Source: Pseudomonas azerbaijanoccidentalis (GTDB lineage Bacteria > Pseudomonadota > Gammaproteobacteria > Pseudomonadales > Pseudomonadaceae). Taken from it: a DNA stretch of 64,000 nucleotides. Positions 7,093 to 14,745 of the stretch are shown here, in pieces (within the stretch, counting starts at the first letter, position 1; the number at the start of each line of letters is the position of its first letter). Under the pieces are notes generated by a model. The model saw only the letters and a program-made list of their open reading frames with translations, was not told the DNA's origin and made no database searches. The stretch lies in NCBI RefSeq assembly GCF_019145495.1, contig NZ_JAHSTU010000014.1:18731-82730 (forward strand), in the 5' to 3' direction. The translations under genes and the position numbers were made by a program.

Positions 7093-8295
7093 AAATGTTG
7101 TTTGCTCGGGCGTGGGTTGTTTTCCCATGATCGGGTGATGCGGTGTCACACGGTCCATAGCGTACTTCGACCAGCGGGACATCAGCGGTCGGCGCTTCTC
7201 CAACTGGTTACCACGGACGTAGGCGCGCGATGTAGCGTTGCCGACGACGTGGGCCAGCGATATTTCACACAGCTCGTGCGAAAAAGCCGTTTTCTCAGAC
7301 GCCCAGGTGCGGAAGGTTGCCCGGAAACCGTGTGGTGTGCAGTCCTCTTTCAATTTACGCAAAAGTCGGCGCAGCGAGTTATCCGGCAACATGGTCGTCG
7401 ATCGCGTGCCTGGGAAAACGATCTCGCTTCTGCCACGGGTGCCAGTGTCGCGTAGGACCTGCATCGCCTCTTCACTCAGCGGTATTTGGTGCTCTTCGCC
7501 GTTCTTCATGCGCTCGGCTGGAATGGTCCAGACACGATTGATCATGTCGATTTCGCTCCAGGTGGCGCCCAAGGCTTCACTGGTACGGCATGCGGTCAGG
7601 ATCAGGAACTGCAAGCAGCGGGCGGCCCGGGAGTCTTCCCCTTCCAATACACGCATAAAGAAAGGCAGGCGCGTGAAATCCATGCTTTCCAGCTGCTCAA
7701 CCGAGTTTTGGTTGTTGGGCATGAGGTTTTGCAAATGGCCTTTCCAGCGCGCCGGGTTTTCGCTGTTCTTGCGGTGCCCGTGAGCCTTGGCGTGATCGAA
7801 TATCCGCTCCATACGGTTACGGACCCGGCGCGCTGTTTCAGGTTTTTGCAGCCAAATCGGATCGAGCACCTTAATGACGTCGGGTGTGTCCACGGTGGCG
7901 ATCGGCATGCTGCCGATGACGGGAAACACATACTCAGTCAGCGAATTCAGCCACTGCGTGGCGTGCTTGTCCGACCATCCTGCACGATGTCGCTCAATAA
8001 AGGTCAGCGCTTCATCTTCAACGGTAACCGCGGCAATTGTCGCTTCCTTGCGTTGCTCCAGTGGATCTATCCCTTTGTTGATCTGAACGCGAAATTCCAT
8101 CGCTTTCTTGCGCGCGTCGGCCAGGCTGATATCGGGAAATGACCCTAAGCCGATGTCATGGCGTTCGCCATTGAGTTGATAGCGTAGTACCCACGATTTG
8201 GTGCCAGTGGGCCTAACCTTGAGGCTTAGTCCGTTCTTATCGGCATAGACGCCGGGGACTGTTATCGTCGCGATAACCTTTTGAGCGAGCGGCAT
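7087..8295 (-). CDS. int: Tyrosine site-specific integrase
   Basis: 402 residues. The start at MPLAQK is chosen because the further upstream extension reads as non-coding and contains inverted repeats. The N-terminal DUF4102-type arm-binding domain (GLSLKVRPTGTKSWVLRYQLNGERHDIGLGSFPDISLADAR) is followed by a core-binding domain and the catalytic domain. Visible catalytic residues: Arg in LTACRTSEALGATW, the HGFRATFRTWA His/Arg box, and the Tyr of SRAYVRG. The length matches P4/CP4-type integrases. In a replicon with its own RepA, it could integrate the element into a chromosomal site or resolve multimers. Target att sites are not identifiable from this window. Confidence 0.93.
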   Translation of the reverse strand: MPLAQKVIATITVPGVYADKNGLSLKVRPTGTKSWVLRYQLNGERHDIGLGSFPDISLADARKKAMEFRVQINKGIDPLEQRKEATIAAVTVEDEALTFIERHRAGWSDKHATQWLNSLTEYVFPVIGSMPIATVDTPDVIKVLDPIWLQKPETARRVRNRMERIFDHAKAHGHRKNSENPARWKGHLQNLMPNNQNSVEQLESMDFTRLPFFMRVLEGEDSRAARCLQFLILTACRTSEALGATWSEIDMINRVWTIPAERMKNGEEHQIPLSEEAMQVLRDTGTRGRSEIVFPGTRSTTMLPDNSLRRLLRKLKEDCTPHGFRATFRTWASEKTAFSHELCEISLAHVVGNATSRAYVRGNQLEKRRPLMSRWSKYAMDRVTPHHPIMGKQPTPEQTTFI

Positions 8296-8603
8296 AGTAT
8301 TCGACCTTTTTGCAGGGTGTAACGGCTTGGGTTCGCATTGCTTGCAGCTTCCATTCTCGGACCGAGTGACAGGGGTAAGGGAAATTTTCCCGGTCCGTAC
8401 TTCATTAGGATAAGTGGCGCAGATTTTACCGAAAGCTACGGGGATGGTGTATCCCCGGTATGTATGGCCTGTAAGCCTTGTGAAATAAGGGTTTTCCTGA
8501 CGCCAGAAAAACTCAGTCCCACACTGCGCCCCACACTCGCTTAAGGTAGCAAGCGTTAGAGTAAGTTCCAATAGAGCTTAAAATAGACGACAAACGGTAG
8601 TTG
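8296..8603. promoter_or_regulatory. Integrase upstream region, no convincing gene
   Basis: This 308-bp gap would hold the integrase promoter. It contains the palindrome GGGAAATTTTCCC near 8378-8390. It also has an inverted pair of motif-like half sites, TACGGGGAT (8437-8445) and ATCCCCGGTA (8451-8460). A phage attachment site may lie here, but no tRNA 3' end is recognisable. The frame upstream of the integrase Met is open but does not look like protein. Confidence 0.45.
8437..8460. promoter_or_regulatory. Paired CGGGGAT half-sites in the integrase leader (motif copy 2)
   Basis: CGGGGAT, GGTGT, ATCCCCG form a perfect 7-bp inverted repeat. The minus-strand half reads ACCGGGGATA, matching the TGTCCGGGGATA family. 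Position upstream of the integrase suggests control of its transcription. Confidence 0.45.
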
Positions 8604-8897
8604 TCATTTACCTTTATCGTCAAGAGATCGCATTTCCACGTAACAAATTGAATTGTCAGGGGAAGATATGACGCTTACAACCTGTCGGCTTGCTGAATCA
8701 GCCCCGAAATAAATATTTCTCCGCACCAATTCACTCACTTGAATGTAGATCAAGCAGAACAAAGCAGTGGTGAGGATCAGTGAACTGATCGCGCTGGTGG
8801 TACGCACCCACTTCTCAATCATCGGCTTAACGTGCTTGTAGGAGCGGGCGAGCCAGATGACGTGGATCAGTAGAGCTGCGATTACTGGTGTTTCCAT
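8604..8897 (-). CDS. Small membrane protein
   Basis: 97 residues with two hydrophobic segments: VIAALLIHVIWLA near the N-terminus and ISSLILTTALFCLIYIQV at about 38-55. The tail is polar with one Cys. Its start lies 3 bp after the stop of the next minus-strand gene, so the two are probably co-transcribed. No family recognised. Confidence 0.55.
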   Translation of the reverse strand: METPVIAALLIHVIWLARSYKHVKPMIEKWVRTTSAISSLILTTALFCLIYIQVSELVRRNIYFGADSASRQVVSVISSPDNSICYVEMRSLDDKGK

Positions 8898-8900
8898 GGC

Positions 8901-9380
8901 TTACCCCTTGAAATTGAATTCGATCAGCCAGCACCAAGGGTTAGGGTGCTCACTCATGTCAGCAGCAGCCTGGTGCCAATAGGCGTTGAAGTCTTCGCGG
9001 CTGGAGTAGCCACACAAGCGCCAGTGCTTCGCGGTTATATCCAGCAGCCTTGTTATGCCCATTTTTTCCACTATCCCCGTACCCAATTTGTGAGTCTTTT
9101 CAGGTACGAATTCGTGCTTGAGTTCAAAGGCATATCCCATGCGGATGGGCGGCGGGATAAGCCCCAGGTTGAAGGCCAAACGAGCAGCGCCCAGCAAGTC
9201 GCGATCGGTCACTGATTCAAGACCAAGGCGCTCCAGGGTGGAGGCGCACACAGACGGCTGTGGGCGAAATGGGATGATCATCAACCGTGCTTTCCCGCTC
9301 TGTATGCGGTTGCCTACCGGCGGCGACACCATGAACTGGGGCAGCCGCAAGTCGGTACCATCGATCTCGTAAAAACTCAT
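8901..9380 (-). CDS. ASCH-like domain protein
   Basis: 159 residues. The pattern FELKHEFV...GTGIVEKMGITRLLDITAKHWRLCGYSSREDFNAYWHQ...NPWCWLIEFNF resembles ASCH domains, which carry an rLDI-type strand, a GY/F-S-EDF-W helix and a final aromatic strand. ASCH proteins are often RNA- or modified-nucleoside-binding. The match is by eye and weaker than for the protein at 60741. It overlaps the upstream 9377 gene by 4 bp, indicating an operon. Confidence 0.6.
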   Translation of the reverse strand: MSFYEIDGTDLRLPQFMVSPPVGNRIQSGKARLMIIPFRPQPSVCASTLERLGLESVTDRDLLGAARLAFNLGLIPPPIRMGYAFELKHEFVPEKTHKLGTGIVEKMGITRLLDITAKHWRLCGYSSREDFNAYWHQAAADMSEHPNPWCWLIEFNFKG

Positions 9381-9640
9381 CGTGATGTCAGTGTGTAAGC
9401 CACCTTGCGGATAGGCTGCTTGTGTTGTTCGAAGAGGCGGGCGGTCAGACTGGCGACCAGTTGTGACGCCCGGTTACGGGCCCCTTGGTAGTTCATGCGA
9501 GGCACGCCGTTTGGTTCCCATGCGGCCTCTATGGCATTGCCTGACGAATCGGCGACAACGAAATTACCGGTCCACTTCACAGGCTTATTGGGTTTCTCTC
9601 CGCTGCTGGTGTCGCGGCGGCCATCAACAATCACGATCAT
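9377..9640 (-). CDS. Hypothetical protein
   Basis: 87 residues, basic, beginning with strands (MIVIVDGRRD; WTGNFVVADSSGNAIEAAW) and ending in a helix. It is on the minus strand in the operon between the RdgC-like gene and the ASCH-like gene. No family recognised. Confidence 0.5.
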   Translation of the reverse strand: MIVIVDGRRDTSSGEKPNKPVKWTGNFVVADSSGNAIEAAWEPNGVPRMNYQGARNRASQLVASLTARLFEQHKQPIRKVAYTLTSR

Positions 9641-9693
9641 TTTTCGCTAATCCTTGGCGTTATGGCAGACCAGAGGCCCGCCGGGCAGTGCTG

Positions 9694-10809
9694 TTACAAA
9701 ACGGTTCGGGCGCCTTTATCGTTGGCCGGGCTGACAACGCCATCGGCCTGCATTCGCTCTATGAGGCGAGCGCCACGGTTGTAGTTGATGTTGAAATGGC
9801 GCTGTAGGGCGGCGACAGTTGCGCGGCGCGAAACACGCACAAAAGCGATCGCCGCGGGCAGCAATTCATCTTCGGGGGCGCTGGTGCTGGCCAGACCGTC
9901 GGGGATCTCTTCACCGCCCAGCGCTTGCAGCAGCGCCGGAATGAAGTTGGCGAAGGTCAGCATCATCAGGGTAAAGCTGGCATCCAGTTGACCAAGGGCG
10001 TCGTCGCCGCCGTCCTGTTCCGCTTGATCCACCAGCAAGTCTTCAAACTTCAGACGTTTGATGACCATCTTGTCGTCGAGCACGAACGACAGCTTGTCCT
10101 GCCAGGCCATGGACAGTTGAGTGACCACTTTCCCGGTGCTCAGGTGAGTTTGAATTTCACCGCCGGCCATGTCCTGGCGCTTGCAACGGACAACGCCGCC
10201 GTCTTCATGGGTGTCGCGCAGCTCGCACTCATCGAGCACAAAGAAATCATCCGCGGCTTTCTGTGTCGTCAGCCACTCGGTCATGCTGGCGGTCGGTGAC
10301 ATCTTCACGGTCAGCGGGCGTACCGGCAGTGAGCCGATGACTTCGCGCAAGGTCGACAACAGATCCTCGGCGCGCTTCGGGCTGGGCGAGTTGACGAAAA
10401 TCAGACCCAGCTTCGGCGCGATGGCTGCGAAGGTCGCCGATCGGCGGATGAATGCCCGCGGCAGGAAGGCCTGAATGATCTCGTCTTTGATCTGGTCGCG
10501 TTCTTTTTTGTAGACCTTGCGCATTTGCTCGGCCTCGATCTCTTCGACCTTCTCCTTGACGGCATCGCGTACAACGCTGCCCGGCAAAATGCGTTCTTCC
10601 TTGCGGGCGCAGATCAGCAGGAAGTCGCCGCTGACGTGTACCAGCGGAGCGTCTTCGCCCTTGCCGAGCGGCGCGGTAAAGCCATAAGTGGTCAGTTCCT
10701 GGTTGGCGCAGGCGCGCGCTTGTTTGGTGGCCAGTGCGGCTTCCAGGGTGTCGGCTGACAAGTCGATCGATTGGGTGATGCGGTAGAGCAGGAGATTCTT
10801 GAAAAACAT
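9694..10809 (-). CDS. rdgC: RdgC-like protein fused to an FtsK-gamma-like winged helix
   Basis: 371 residues, longer than E. coli RdgC (about 300). Residues 1-300 follow RdgC: FFKNLLLYRI start, GFTAPLGKGEDAPLVHVSGDFLLICARKEERILPGSVVRDAV, then MTEWL and FVLDDECELRD-type segments. RdgC forms a ring on DNA and restrains RecA. Residues about 312-371 (LLPAAIAFVRVSRRATVAALQRHF, NINYNRGARLIERMQADGVVSPAN) match the FtsK gamma domain, which reads KOPS in the host and activates XerD. I know of no RdgC carrying this domain, so the fusion is notable. It may direct the ring to KOPS or dif on the replicon or chromosome. Both domains are recognised by motif; the combined role is inference. Confidence 0.9.
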   Translation of the reverse strand: MFFKNLLLYRITQSIDLSADTLEAALATKQARACANQELTTYGFTAPLGKGEDAPLVHVSGDFLLICARKEERILPGSVVRDAVKEKVEEIEAEQMRKVYKKERDQIKDEIIQAFLPRAFIRRSATFAAIAPKLGLIFVNSPSPKRAEDLLSTLREVIGSLPVRPLTVKMSPTASMTEWLTTQKAADDFFVLDECELRDTHEDGGVVRCKRQDMAGGEIQTHLSTGKVVTQLSMAWQDKLSFVLDDKMVIKRLKFEDLLVDQAEQDGGDDALGQLDASFTLMMLTFANFIPALLQALGGEEIPDGLASTSAPEDELLPAAIAFVRVSRRATVAALQRHFNINYNRGARLIERMQADGVVSPANDKGARTVL

Positions 10810-10913
10810 GCTGTTTCCTTACTGATGGCGGCATGGCCTTGAACACGCACGAGCTGGAACAGGAAGCGTGGGCTTGTATTTCAAGTCTTCTTCTGTCCGT
10901 CCGGTCCGTAATG

Positions 10914-10924
10914 ATCCCCGGACA
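10914..10924 (-). promoter_or_regulatory. TGTCCGGGGAT motif (copy 3)
   Basis: Minus strand reads TGTCCGGGGATCATTACGG. It is 105 bp upstream of the rdgC-like start and points toward it. A GTCCGG at 10898-10903 forms an imperfect inverted partner. Confidence 0.5.
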
Positions 10925-10982
10925 GGTATGTTTGCGGCTCGCTTTTCCAGATCGAGAAGAGTAAACAGGTTTGTCAAAGTTT

Positions 10983-10994
10983 AATAGCGTTTTT
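10983..10994 (-). promoter_or_regulatory. AAAAACGCTATT motif
   Basis: The minus strand reads AAAAACGCTATTAAAC, the same element that precedes three plus-strand promoters at 13461, 21545 and 25552. Here no TGTCATTATGTC box follows at the fixed 27-bp distance. Confidence 0.5.
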
Positions 10995-11003
10995 ATGGGC
11001 TTG

Positions 11004-11018
11004 CGCGTAAATTACCCA
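11004..11018 (-). repeat. Isolated iteron-like site
   Basis: The minus strand reads TGGGTAAATTACGCG, matching 14-15 bases of the origin iterons (GGGTGGGTAAATTACG) that lie 50 kb away. It may be a distant RepA-binding site. Confidence 0.5.
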
Positions 11019-11043
11019 TGGATTTACCAATGGAATCTTGAGC

Positions 11044-11517
11044 ATGAACCTAGAAGTGTTTGAAGGCGCCACCACCGCGAGGGAAGCGGTTGACGCCGGG
11101 AAGCGGGCACGACAGCAACGATTTAGCTTGTATTCAGACCTGCACAGTCCGAGGGGGATGCGCGCGTTGCTGTCGCATTTGCCGGACGCTGAATGTCATG
11201 CGATCGCAAACCAGATCACCCAGGCTATGCAAGCCAAAGGCGGGTTCCCTGAGTTCTTGGCACGCAAGGTAGAAGAGGCGATTGGCCTGCCTTTCGGCTA
11301 TTTGGACCAGCCTTATCCCTACCCGGAATTACGTGCGTCTCTGAATCGCGCACGACGGCTGAAGCGCATGGCTGATGCACGCGGCGAAGGTGTGCCGGGC
11401 GTGGTGGGGAAGCGCAATTTCGAGCAGCTTGAGCAAGCCTGTTTGGGGCTCAGAGGTGTTTCAGAAGCCTTCTATCAGAAGACGATGGGGAAGCTCAAAA
11501 AGCTCCCTCGGGGATGA
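11044..11517 (+). CDS. Putative DNA-binding regulator
   Basis: 157 residues. The ATG at 11044 with GGAA upstream is preferred over a TTG at 11038. Residues about 70-95 contain ARKVEEAIGLPFGYLDQPY, a phrase common just after the helix-turn-helix of XRE/cI-type repressors (aRklE-aLgl-p-gyLD). The rest is basic and helical, and no complete XRE domain was seen. Its promoter region carries the recurring regulatory motifs and an iteron-like site, so a regulatory role in the replicon is plausible but unproven. Confidence 0.55.
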   Translation: MNLEVFEGATTAREAVDAGKRARQQRFSLYSDLHSPRGMRALLSHLPDAECHAIANQITQAMQAKGGFPEFLARKVEEAIGLPFGYLDQPYPYPELRASLNRARRLKRMADARGEGVPGVVGKRNFEQLEQACLGLRGVSEAFYQKTMGKLKKLPRG

Positions 11518-11556
11518 CGAAAATAGGAGGGCTGTTCAAAAGAACAGTATTTACAA

Positions 11557-11568
11557 TGTCCGGGGATA
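11557..11568 (+). promoter_or_regulatory. TGTCCGGGGATA motif (copy 4)
   Basis: Exact TGTCCGGGGATA, 40 bp past the 11044 gene. No protein gene lies directly downstream on the plus strand, only the short structured stretch ending in the terminator at 11645. Confidence 0.55.
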
Positions 11569-11593
11569 AGGGATTAATTGGCTGGCACTAAGC

Positions 11594-11608
11594 CTGTATG
11601 GTATACAG
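11594..11608. promoter_or_regulatory. Palindrome CTGTATGGTATACAG
   Basis: Six-base arms CTGTAT/ATACAG around GGT. It resembles an SOS-type box but the CTG-to-CAG spacing is 9, not the 10 used by LexA, so it is more likely another operator. A TTGGCT lies 18 bp before TATACA, a possible promoter. Confidence 0.35.
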
Positions 11609-11644
11609 CGCGCAGCTTATCCTTTGAATCACCGAATTAGAGGC

Positions 11645-11689
11645 AAAAAAAAAGAACCCGGACCGCCTGCAAGCGAAGGTTCTTTTTTT
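11645..11689 (+). terminator. Bidirectional-type terminator
   Basis: AAAAAAAAAGAACC ... GGTTCTTTTTTT with a 20-base centre. A-run and T-run flank the GAACC/GGTTC stem, so it can work on both strands. It separates the 11044 gene from the convergent minus-strand 11940 gene. Confidence 0.75.
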
Positions 11690-11736
11690 AACACTACCGA
11701 TGCTTAGACCCTTTGCACCACAAAGCCTTCCATGCT

Positions 11737-11940
11737 TTAGGCCTGCTTTTTTTCAAAGCTTTCAGCCGTGGGATTCAGATGAGACATCGCCCAATTACTT
11801 AGGAGATGTGAAGCATCGTGCCCCGACTTTACCATAATTGTCCCCATAGCAAAGCCTCCCATGGCTTTGCAATCATTCTTTTTGCGACTTTTGTCGGATG
11901 TTTCCGGCGTTTCTGCGCGAATCGTCCCGTTATTGCCCAT
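11737..11940 (-). CDS. Possible small protein
   Basis: 67 residues from an ATG preceded by TTAGGTGTGCTGC. Sequence: a basic N-terminus (SDKSRKKND), then GGFAMGTIMVKSGHDASHLLSNWAMSHLNP and a Lys-rich end. The region also holds a near-duplicated CAAAGCCTYCCATG at about 11721 and 11850. It faces away from the 11966 gene. It may be genuine, but there is no family match and the region could be regulatory. Confidence 0.35.
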   Translation of the reverse strand: MGNNGTIRAETPETSDKSRKKNDCKAMGGFAMGTIMVKSGHDASHLLSNWAMSHLNPTAESFEKKQA

Positions 11941-11965
11941 GCAGCACACCTAACAGGGGGTGCTG

Positions 11966-13003
11966 ATGAGCATCATTCGCGCCGCTCGTAAAAGCCAGTT
12001 CTACGTCCTGCCCACGACCACGATCGAAGACAACCGATTGAGCTGGGAAGCCCGCGGCATGCTCGTGTATTTGCTGAGCAAGCCGGATCATTGGGAAGTC
12101 CGCGTTGAAGACTTGCTGGCCCGTACACGTAATTGCTTGGGCAAGCGATCGGGCCGCGACAAGGTGTATGGCATCCTCAAGGAACTGCAAATGGCGGGCT
12201 ACGTGGTCCGTCACTACGACCGACAGGGCGGCACCTTCCAGGGGATGACCTACGAAGTATCCGAAAACCCGGATCTCGATGCTGGTGCGTTGTTCATTGC
12301 GAGCCAGAAAAAGAGCAAGGGCGAACCGGTTACGGATTTGCCGGAAACGGTGGCACCGGGTGAGGATTCGCCGAATACGGCTCAACCGGATACGGCTAAA
12401 CCGGACGCTTTAGTTAATAATAAACAAGCAGTTAGCATTGAAAGAGCAGTCAAAAACCTCACCGACGACCCTGTGGGAGCGAACGACGACTGCTCGCTGA
12501 GTGACGAAGAGCGCAAGGCGCTGGCGCTGGCGCCGACCAACTACCCGCAGAGCCCGAAGAGCAAAACCTTTGCGGCCTGGCTGGCGTATGCCATTGCGTT
12601 CAACACCAAATACCGCCAGTGGCCGATCTACAACGCCACGATCGGCGGACAGATGGCCAAGCTTGTCGAGCGCATTGGCCAGGACATCGCGCCCCTCACC
12701 GCCCGGTATTACGTCGAAGCGGTCAAGACGCCATCCATTGCCGACAACTGCCACCCGATCGCCTCCCTGCTGCGCAACTGTGAATCCTACGTGGTGAAAG
12801 CCCAGGCGCAGGAGAAACAGCGCCTGCGCCGCGAGAGCGCCGAAAAGGCCGTGGCCACCGCTGCCAATGCAGCCCCTATTCAAGTCGCGCCGCCCGCAAT
12901 CAAGGCTGGCGCCAAGTCCGAGATAACCGACGTCGCCAAACAGGCCAGAGCAAAGCTCGGGCAGCTGGTGGGTGGCGATTTTAAAAACCGACTGACCGCG
13001 TAG
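11966..13003 (+). CDS. Phage replication-type HTH protein
   Basis: 345 residues; ATG at 11966 after CAGGGGGTGCTG. Residues about 1-95 (FYVLPTTTIEDNRLSWEARGMLVYLLSKP, then DKVYGILKELQMAGYVVRHYDRQGG) are a winged-helix of the type found in phage replication proteins. A Thr/Pro-rich linker follows. Residues about 185-280 (NYPQSPKSKTFAAWLAYAIAFNTKYRQWPIYN) form the second conserved helical domain of these proteins. The family acts like lambda O or a helicase loader at a phage origin. This would be lytic-phase replication, separate from RepA-driven plasmid replication. Confidence 0.7.
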   Translation: MSIIRAARKSQFYVLPTTTIEDNRLSWEARGMLVYLLSKPDHWEVRVEDLLARTRNCLGKRSGRDKVYGILKELQMAGYVVRHYDRQGGTFQGMTYEVSENPDLDAGALFIASQKKSKGEPVTDLPETVAPGEDSPNTAQPDTAKPDALVNNKQAVSIERAVKNLTDDPVGANDDCSLSDEERKALALAPTNYPQSPKSKTFAAWLAYAIAFNTKYRQWPIYNATIGGQMAKLVERIGQDIAPLTARYYVEAVKTPSIADNCHPIASLLRNCESYVVKAQAQEKQRLRRESAEKAVATAANAAPIQVAPPAIKAGAKSEITDVAKQARAKLGQLVGGDFKNRLTA

Positions 13004-13014
13004 GGGTGGTGAGC

Positions 13015-13434
13015 ATGGCAATGGACGGAAGAAGCAAAACGAAGGGTGAACAACGCTGGCACGACACCGTAGCAGACGTGTGCGGGTGTATCTGCTGCAT
13101 CTTGGACGGCAGGCCGCGCAATTACGAAGAGCAGGCGTATGTGTCGATCCACCACTGTGACGGGCGCACCAAGAAACACGCGCACTGGTACGTGTTGCCG
13201 CTGTGCGCTGGCCACCACCAGCCCGGTACCGGGCCCATCAAGTCGATGAAGGCGGTTCACGGCAACAAGGCCGAGTTCATTGCCGAGTATGCGCGGGAGA
13301 TCGCGTTGCTGGAGGCCTGCACGCAGATGGTTGAGGTAGCGGGGCGCGATGTGCCGGTAGAGGTCCGGGCGCTGTTGGCCAAGTGGTACGCCAGCCAGCA
13401 GTACCAGAACCATCAGAACGAGGCAGCCGCGTAG
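13015..13434 (+). CDS. ref: Ref-like (DUF968) HNH-type nuclease
   Basis: 139 residues. Cys pairs near the N-terminus (CGCICC) and the signature HHCDGRTKKHAHWYVLPLCAGHHQPG place it in the Ref/DUF968 group of HNH nucleases. Phage P1 Ref is a RecA-dependent nuclease that stimulates recombination and is about 186 residues. This protein is shorter, lacking an extended N-terminus. It follows the replication gene by 11 bp, suggesting co-expression. Symbol given by family resemblance only. Confidence 0.72.
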   Translation: MAMDGRSKTKGEQRWHDTVADVCGCICCILDGRPRNYEEQAYVSIHHCDGRTKKHAHWYVLPLCAGHHQPGTGPIKSMKAVHGNKAEFIAEYAREIALLEACTQMVEVAGRDVPVEVRALLAKWYASQQYQNHQNEAAA

Positions 13435-13460
13435 GGAATCAGTCCATCACAAAAACATAG

Positions 13461-13499
13461 AAACGCTATTGTGATATTGTGATGTTGTGTCATTATGTC
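13461..13499 (+). promoter_or_regulatory. Promoter with AAACGCTATTG box
   Basis: AAACGCTATTGTGATA begins at 13461 and TGTCATTATGTC at 13488, 27 bp apart. This fits -35 TTGTGA (13469-13474), 16 bp spacer, -10 CATTAT (13491-13496). The same composite occurs at 21545 and 25552 with identical spacing. It drives the 13531 gene and probably the genes beyond. Confidence 0.75.
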
Positions 13500-13530
13500 T
13501 AGGACGGTTAACCAGTCCAGGGCTCAGACG

Positions 13531-13890
13531 ATGAATTCTCCGCAGTTTTTGGTGATAAGCCGGTTCGCAGCAGGTGTCTTGCTCGACCGGCTTCGGTTCC
13601 TGTCCTCCCCCGAGGTAATGCTTGAAACCTTCGAAGCGGCAGAAGAGCCGTTTTTCAGCGCTGATGTTTGGGCGCTGGCTGCTACCGATCTGGTGCAGCG
13701 TTTGGAGGCCGGGCAGGCGGTGGAGGTAGGGCGCACGAATGCGGCGATTCTGGTTGAGGCCCTTGAAGGCAGCAGTTTGGGATCAGCAGGCAAGACTGGG
13801 CGGCAGGAAGTGGCCGCGCTGCTGGCGAAACGGCTGGAACCGTTCATAGGGCGGCGCGTGAGTCTGGATCTCCCGCCCGCCAACGACTGA
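13531..13890 (+). CDS. Hypothetical early protein
   Basis: 119 residues. The ATG at 13531 is chosen because an upstream in-frame ATG (13495) overlaps the -10 box of the promoter. Mostly helical, rich in Ala/Leu/Glu; no motif recognised. It is the first gene after the AAACGCTATTG promoter, so it probably belongs to the early set. Confidence 0.6.
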   Translation: MNSPQFLVISRFAAGVLLDRLRFLSSPEVMLETFEAAEEPFFSADVWALAATDLVQRLEAGQAVEVGRTNAAILVEALEGSSLGSAGKTGRQEVAALLAKRLEPFIGRRVSLDLPPAND

Positions 13891-13921
13891 TTTTCACGAG
13901 TGTGAAGTAGGGAGTAACACT

Positions 13922-14692
13922 ATGTGTGCAGCGAAAAGTAAGACGCTTGAAGAGGTGATGACAGAGCATGTCAAAGCCTTTTCAAACAGCGACCGCCCCG
14001 GCGAGATTATCAAGGCCTGTGTGGAGCGTTTGTTTACCGATGTCGTTAAGGATGTCTTCAGCCCCCACGGCACCTTCAGCAGTTCGGTGCGCGATGAGAT
14101 TGCTAAGGCCCTGCCTTCGAACATTTCCAACCTGATCAATCTACCGCGCTACAACGACCTGATCATCACGGCGCTCAAAGCGCGCTGGATGGATGCGGGC
14201 GTGACTGGTGACATGCTCCGTCGCGCCGAGCAGGCGATTGACGAAGTACTGCATGACGACGTGATCCCTGAGTTCATCAGCCTGAATCAGCTGCTTGAGG
14301 CGTTCGTAGACGTGCATCAGGAGAAGGCGAGCGAGAAGGGCTGGCATGTGCCGCATATCACCATCAACGAAGCCGGTGGTGCGCGTGTGCGCTATGTCCA
14401 CGTCTTGTTCGATGCAGAGCCAGAAATCAGTTACCGCGATCGCAACAAGCTGCGCGAGCGAACCCGCTCCGAGACGGATTACGCCAATCGCCTGAGCGTG
14501 CGCATCACTGGCCATACCGACAAGGGGCACGAATACGGGGAGGTCTACGGCGCGCAGCTGGACGGCCAACCGATCGGGCGTCACTTCAACATGACGTCGA
14601 AGTGGCAGCGCCAGATTGCGGCCCTGTATTTCGGTGGCGCCAAGCTAATCGTCGACTGCCGCGAAGAAGACTTCACCTACCACCTCGACTAA
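13922..14692 (+). CDS. Hypothetical protein next to the NdpA gene
   Basis: 256 residues with ribosome site AGTAGGGAGT. Helical in the first 140 residues; the second half has a compact strand-rich segment (HITINEAGGARVRYVHVLFDAEPEISYRDRNKLRERTRSETDYANRL, HYGEVYGAQ-type). It lies 53 bp before the nucleoid-associated protein gene. No family recognised. Confidence 0.65.
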   Translation: MCAAKSKTLEEVMTEHVKAFSNSDRPGEIIKACVERLFTDVVKDVFSPHGTFSSSVRDEIAKALPSNISNLINLPRYNDLIITALKARWMDAGVTGDMLRRAEQAIDEVLHDDVIPEFISLNQLLEAFVDVHQEKASEKGWHVPHITINEAGGARVRYVHVLFDAEPEISYRDRNKLRERTRSETDYANRLSVRITGHTDKGHEYGEVYGAQLDGQPIGRHFNMTSKWQRQIAALYFGGAKLIVDCREEDFTYHLD

Positions 14693-14745
14693 TCGCCAGC
14701 CGGCGCGCCGTTGGTGGTGCGCCGAACTTTTCTCAAGGACATCAA

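Larger units (their letters stand above)
10810..11043. promoter_or_regulatory. Divergent control region between rdgC-like gene and 11044 gene
   Basis: Contains three recurring elements: TATCC-type motif ATCCCCGGACA at 10914-10924 (minus orientation, toward rdgC), AATAGCGTTTTT at 10983-10994 (minus orientation of AAACGCTATT) and an iteron-like GCGTAAATTACCCA at 11005-11018. On the minus strand a TTGACA lies just downstream of the AAACGCTATT copy. This makes it the densest regulatory region seen in the window. Confidence 0.55.

Noticed and set aside
6934..7455. Plus-strand open frame overlapping the integrase gene
   Set aside because: Antisense to int, no ribosome site, and its first codons are part of the TGTCCGGGGATA motif.
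11594..11608. CTGTATGGTATACAG as a second LexA box
   Set aside because: CTG-to-CAG spacing is 9, one short of the LexA rule, and there is no adjacent gene.
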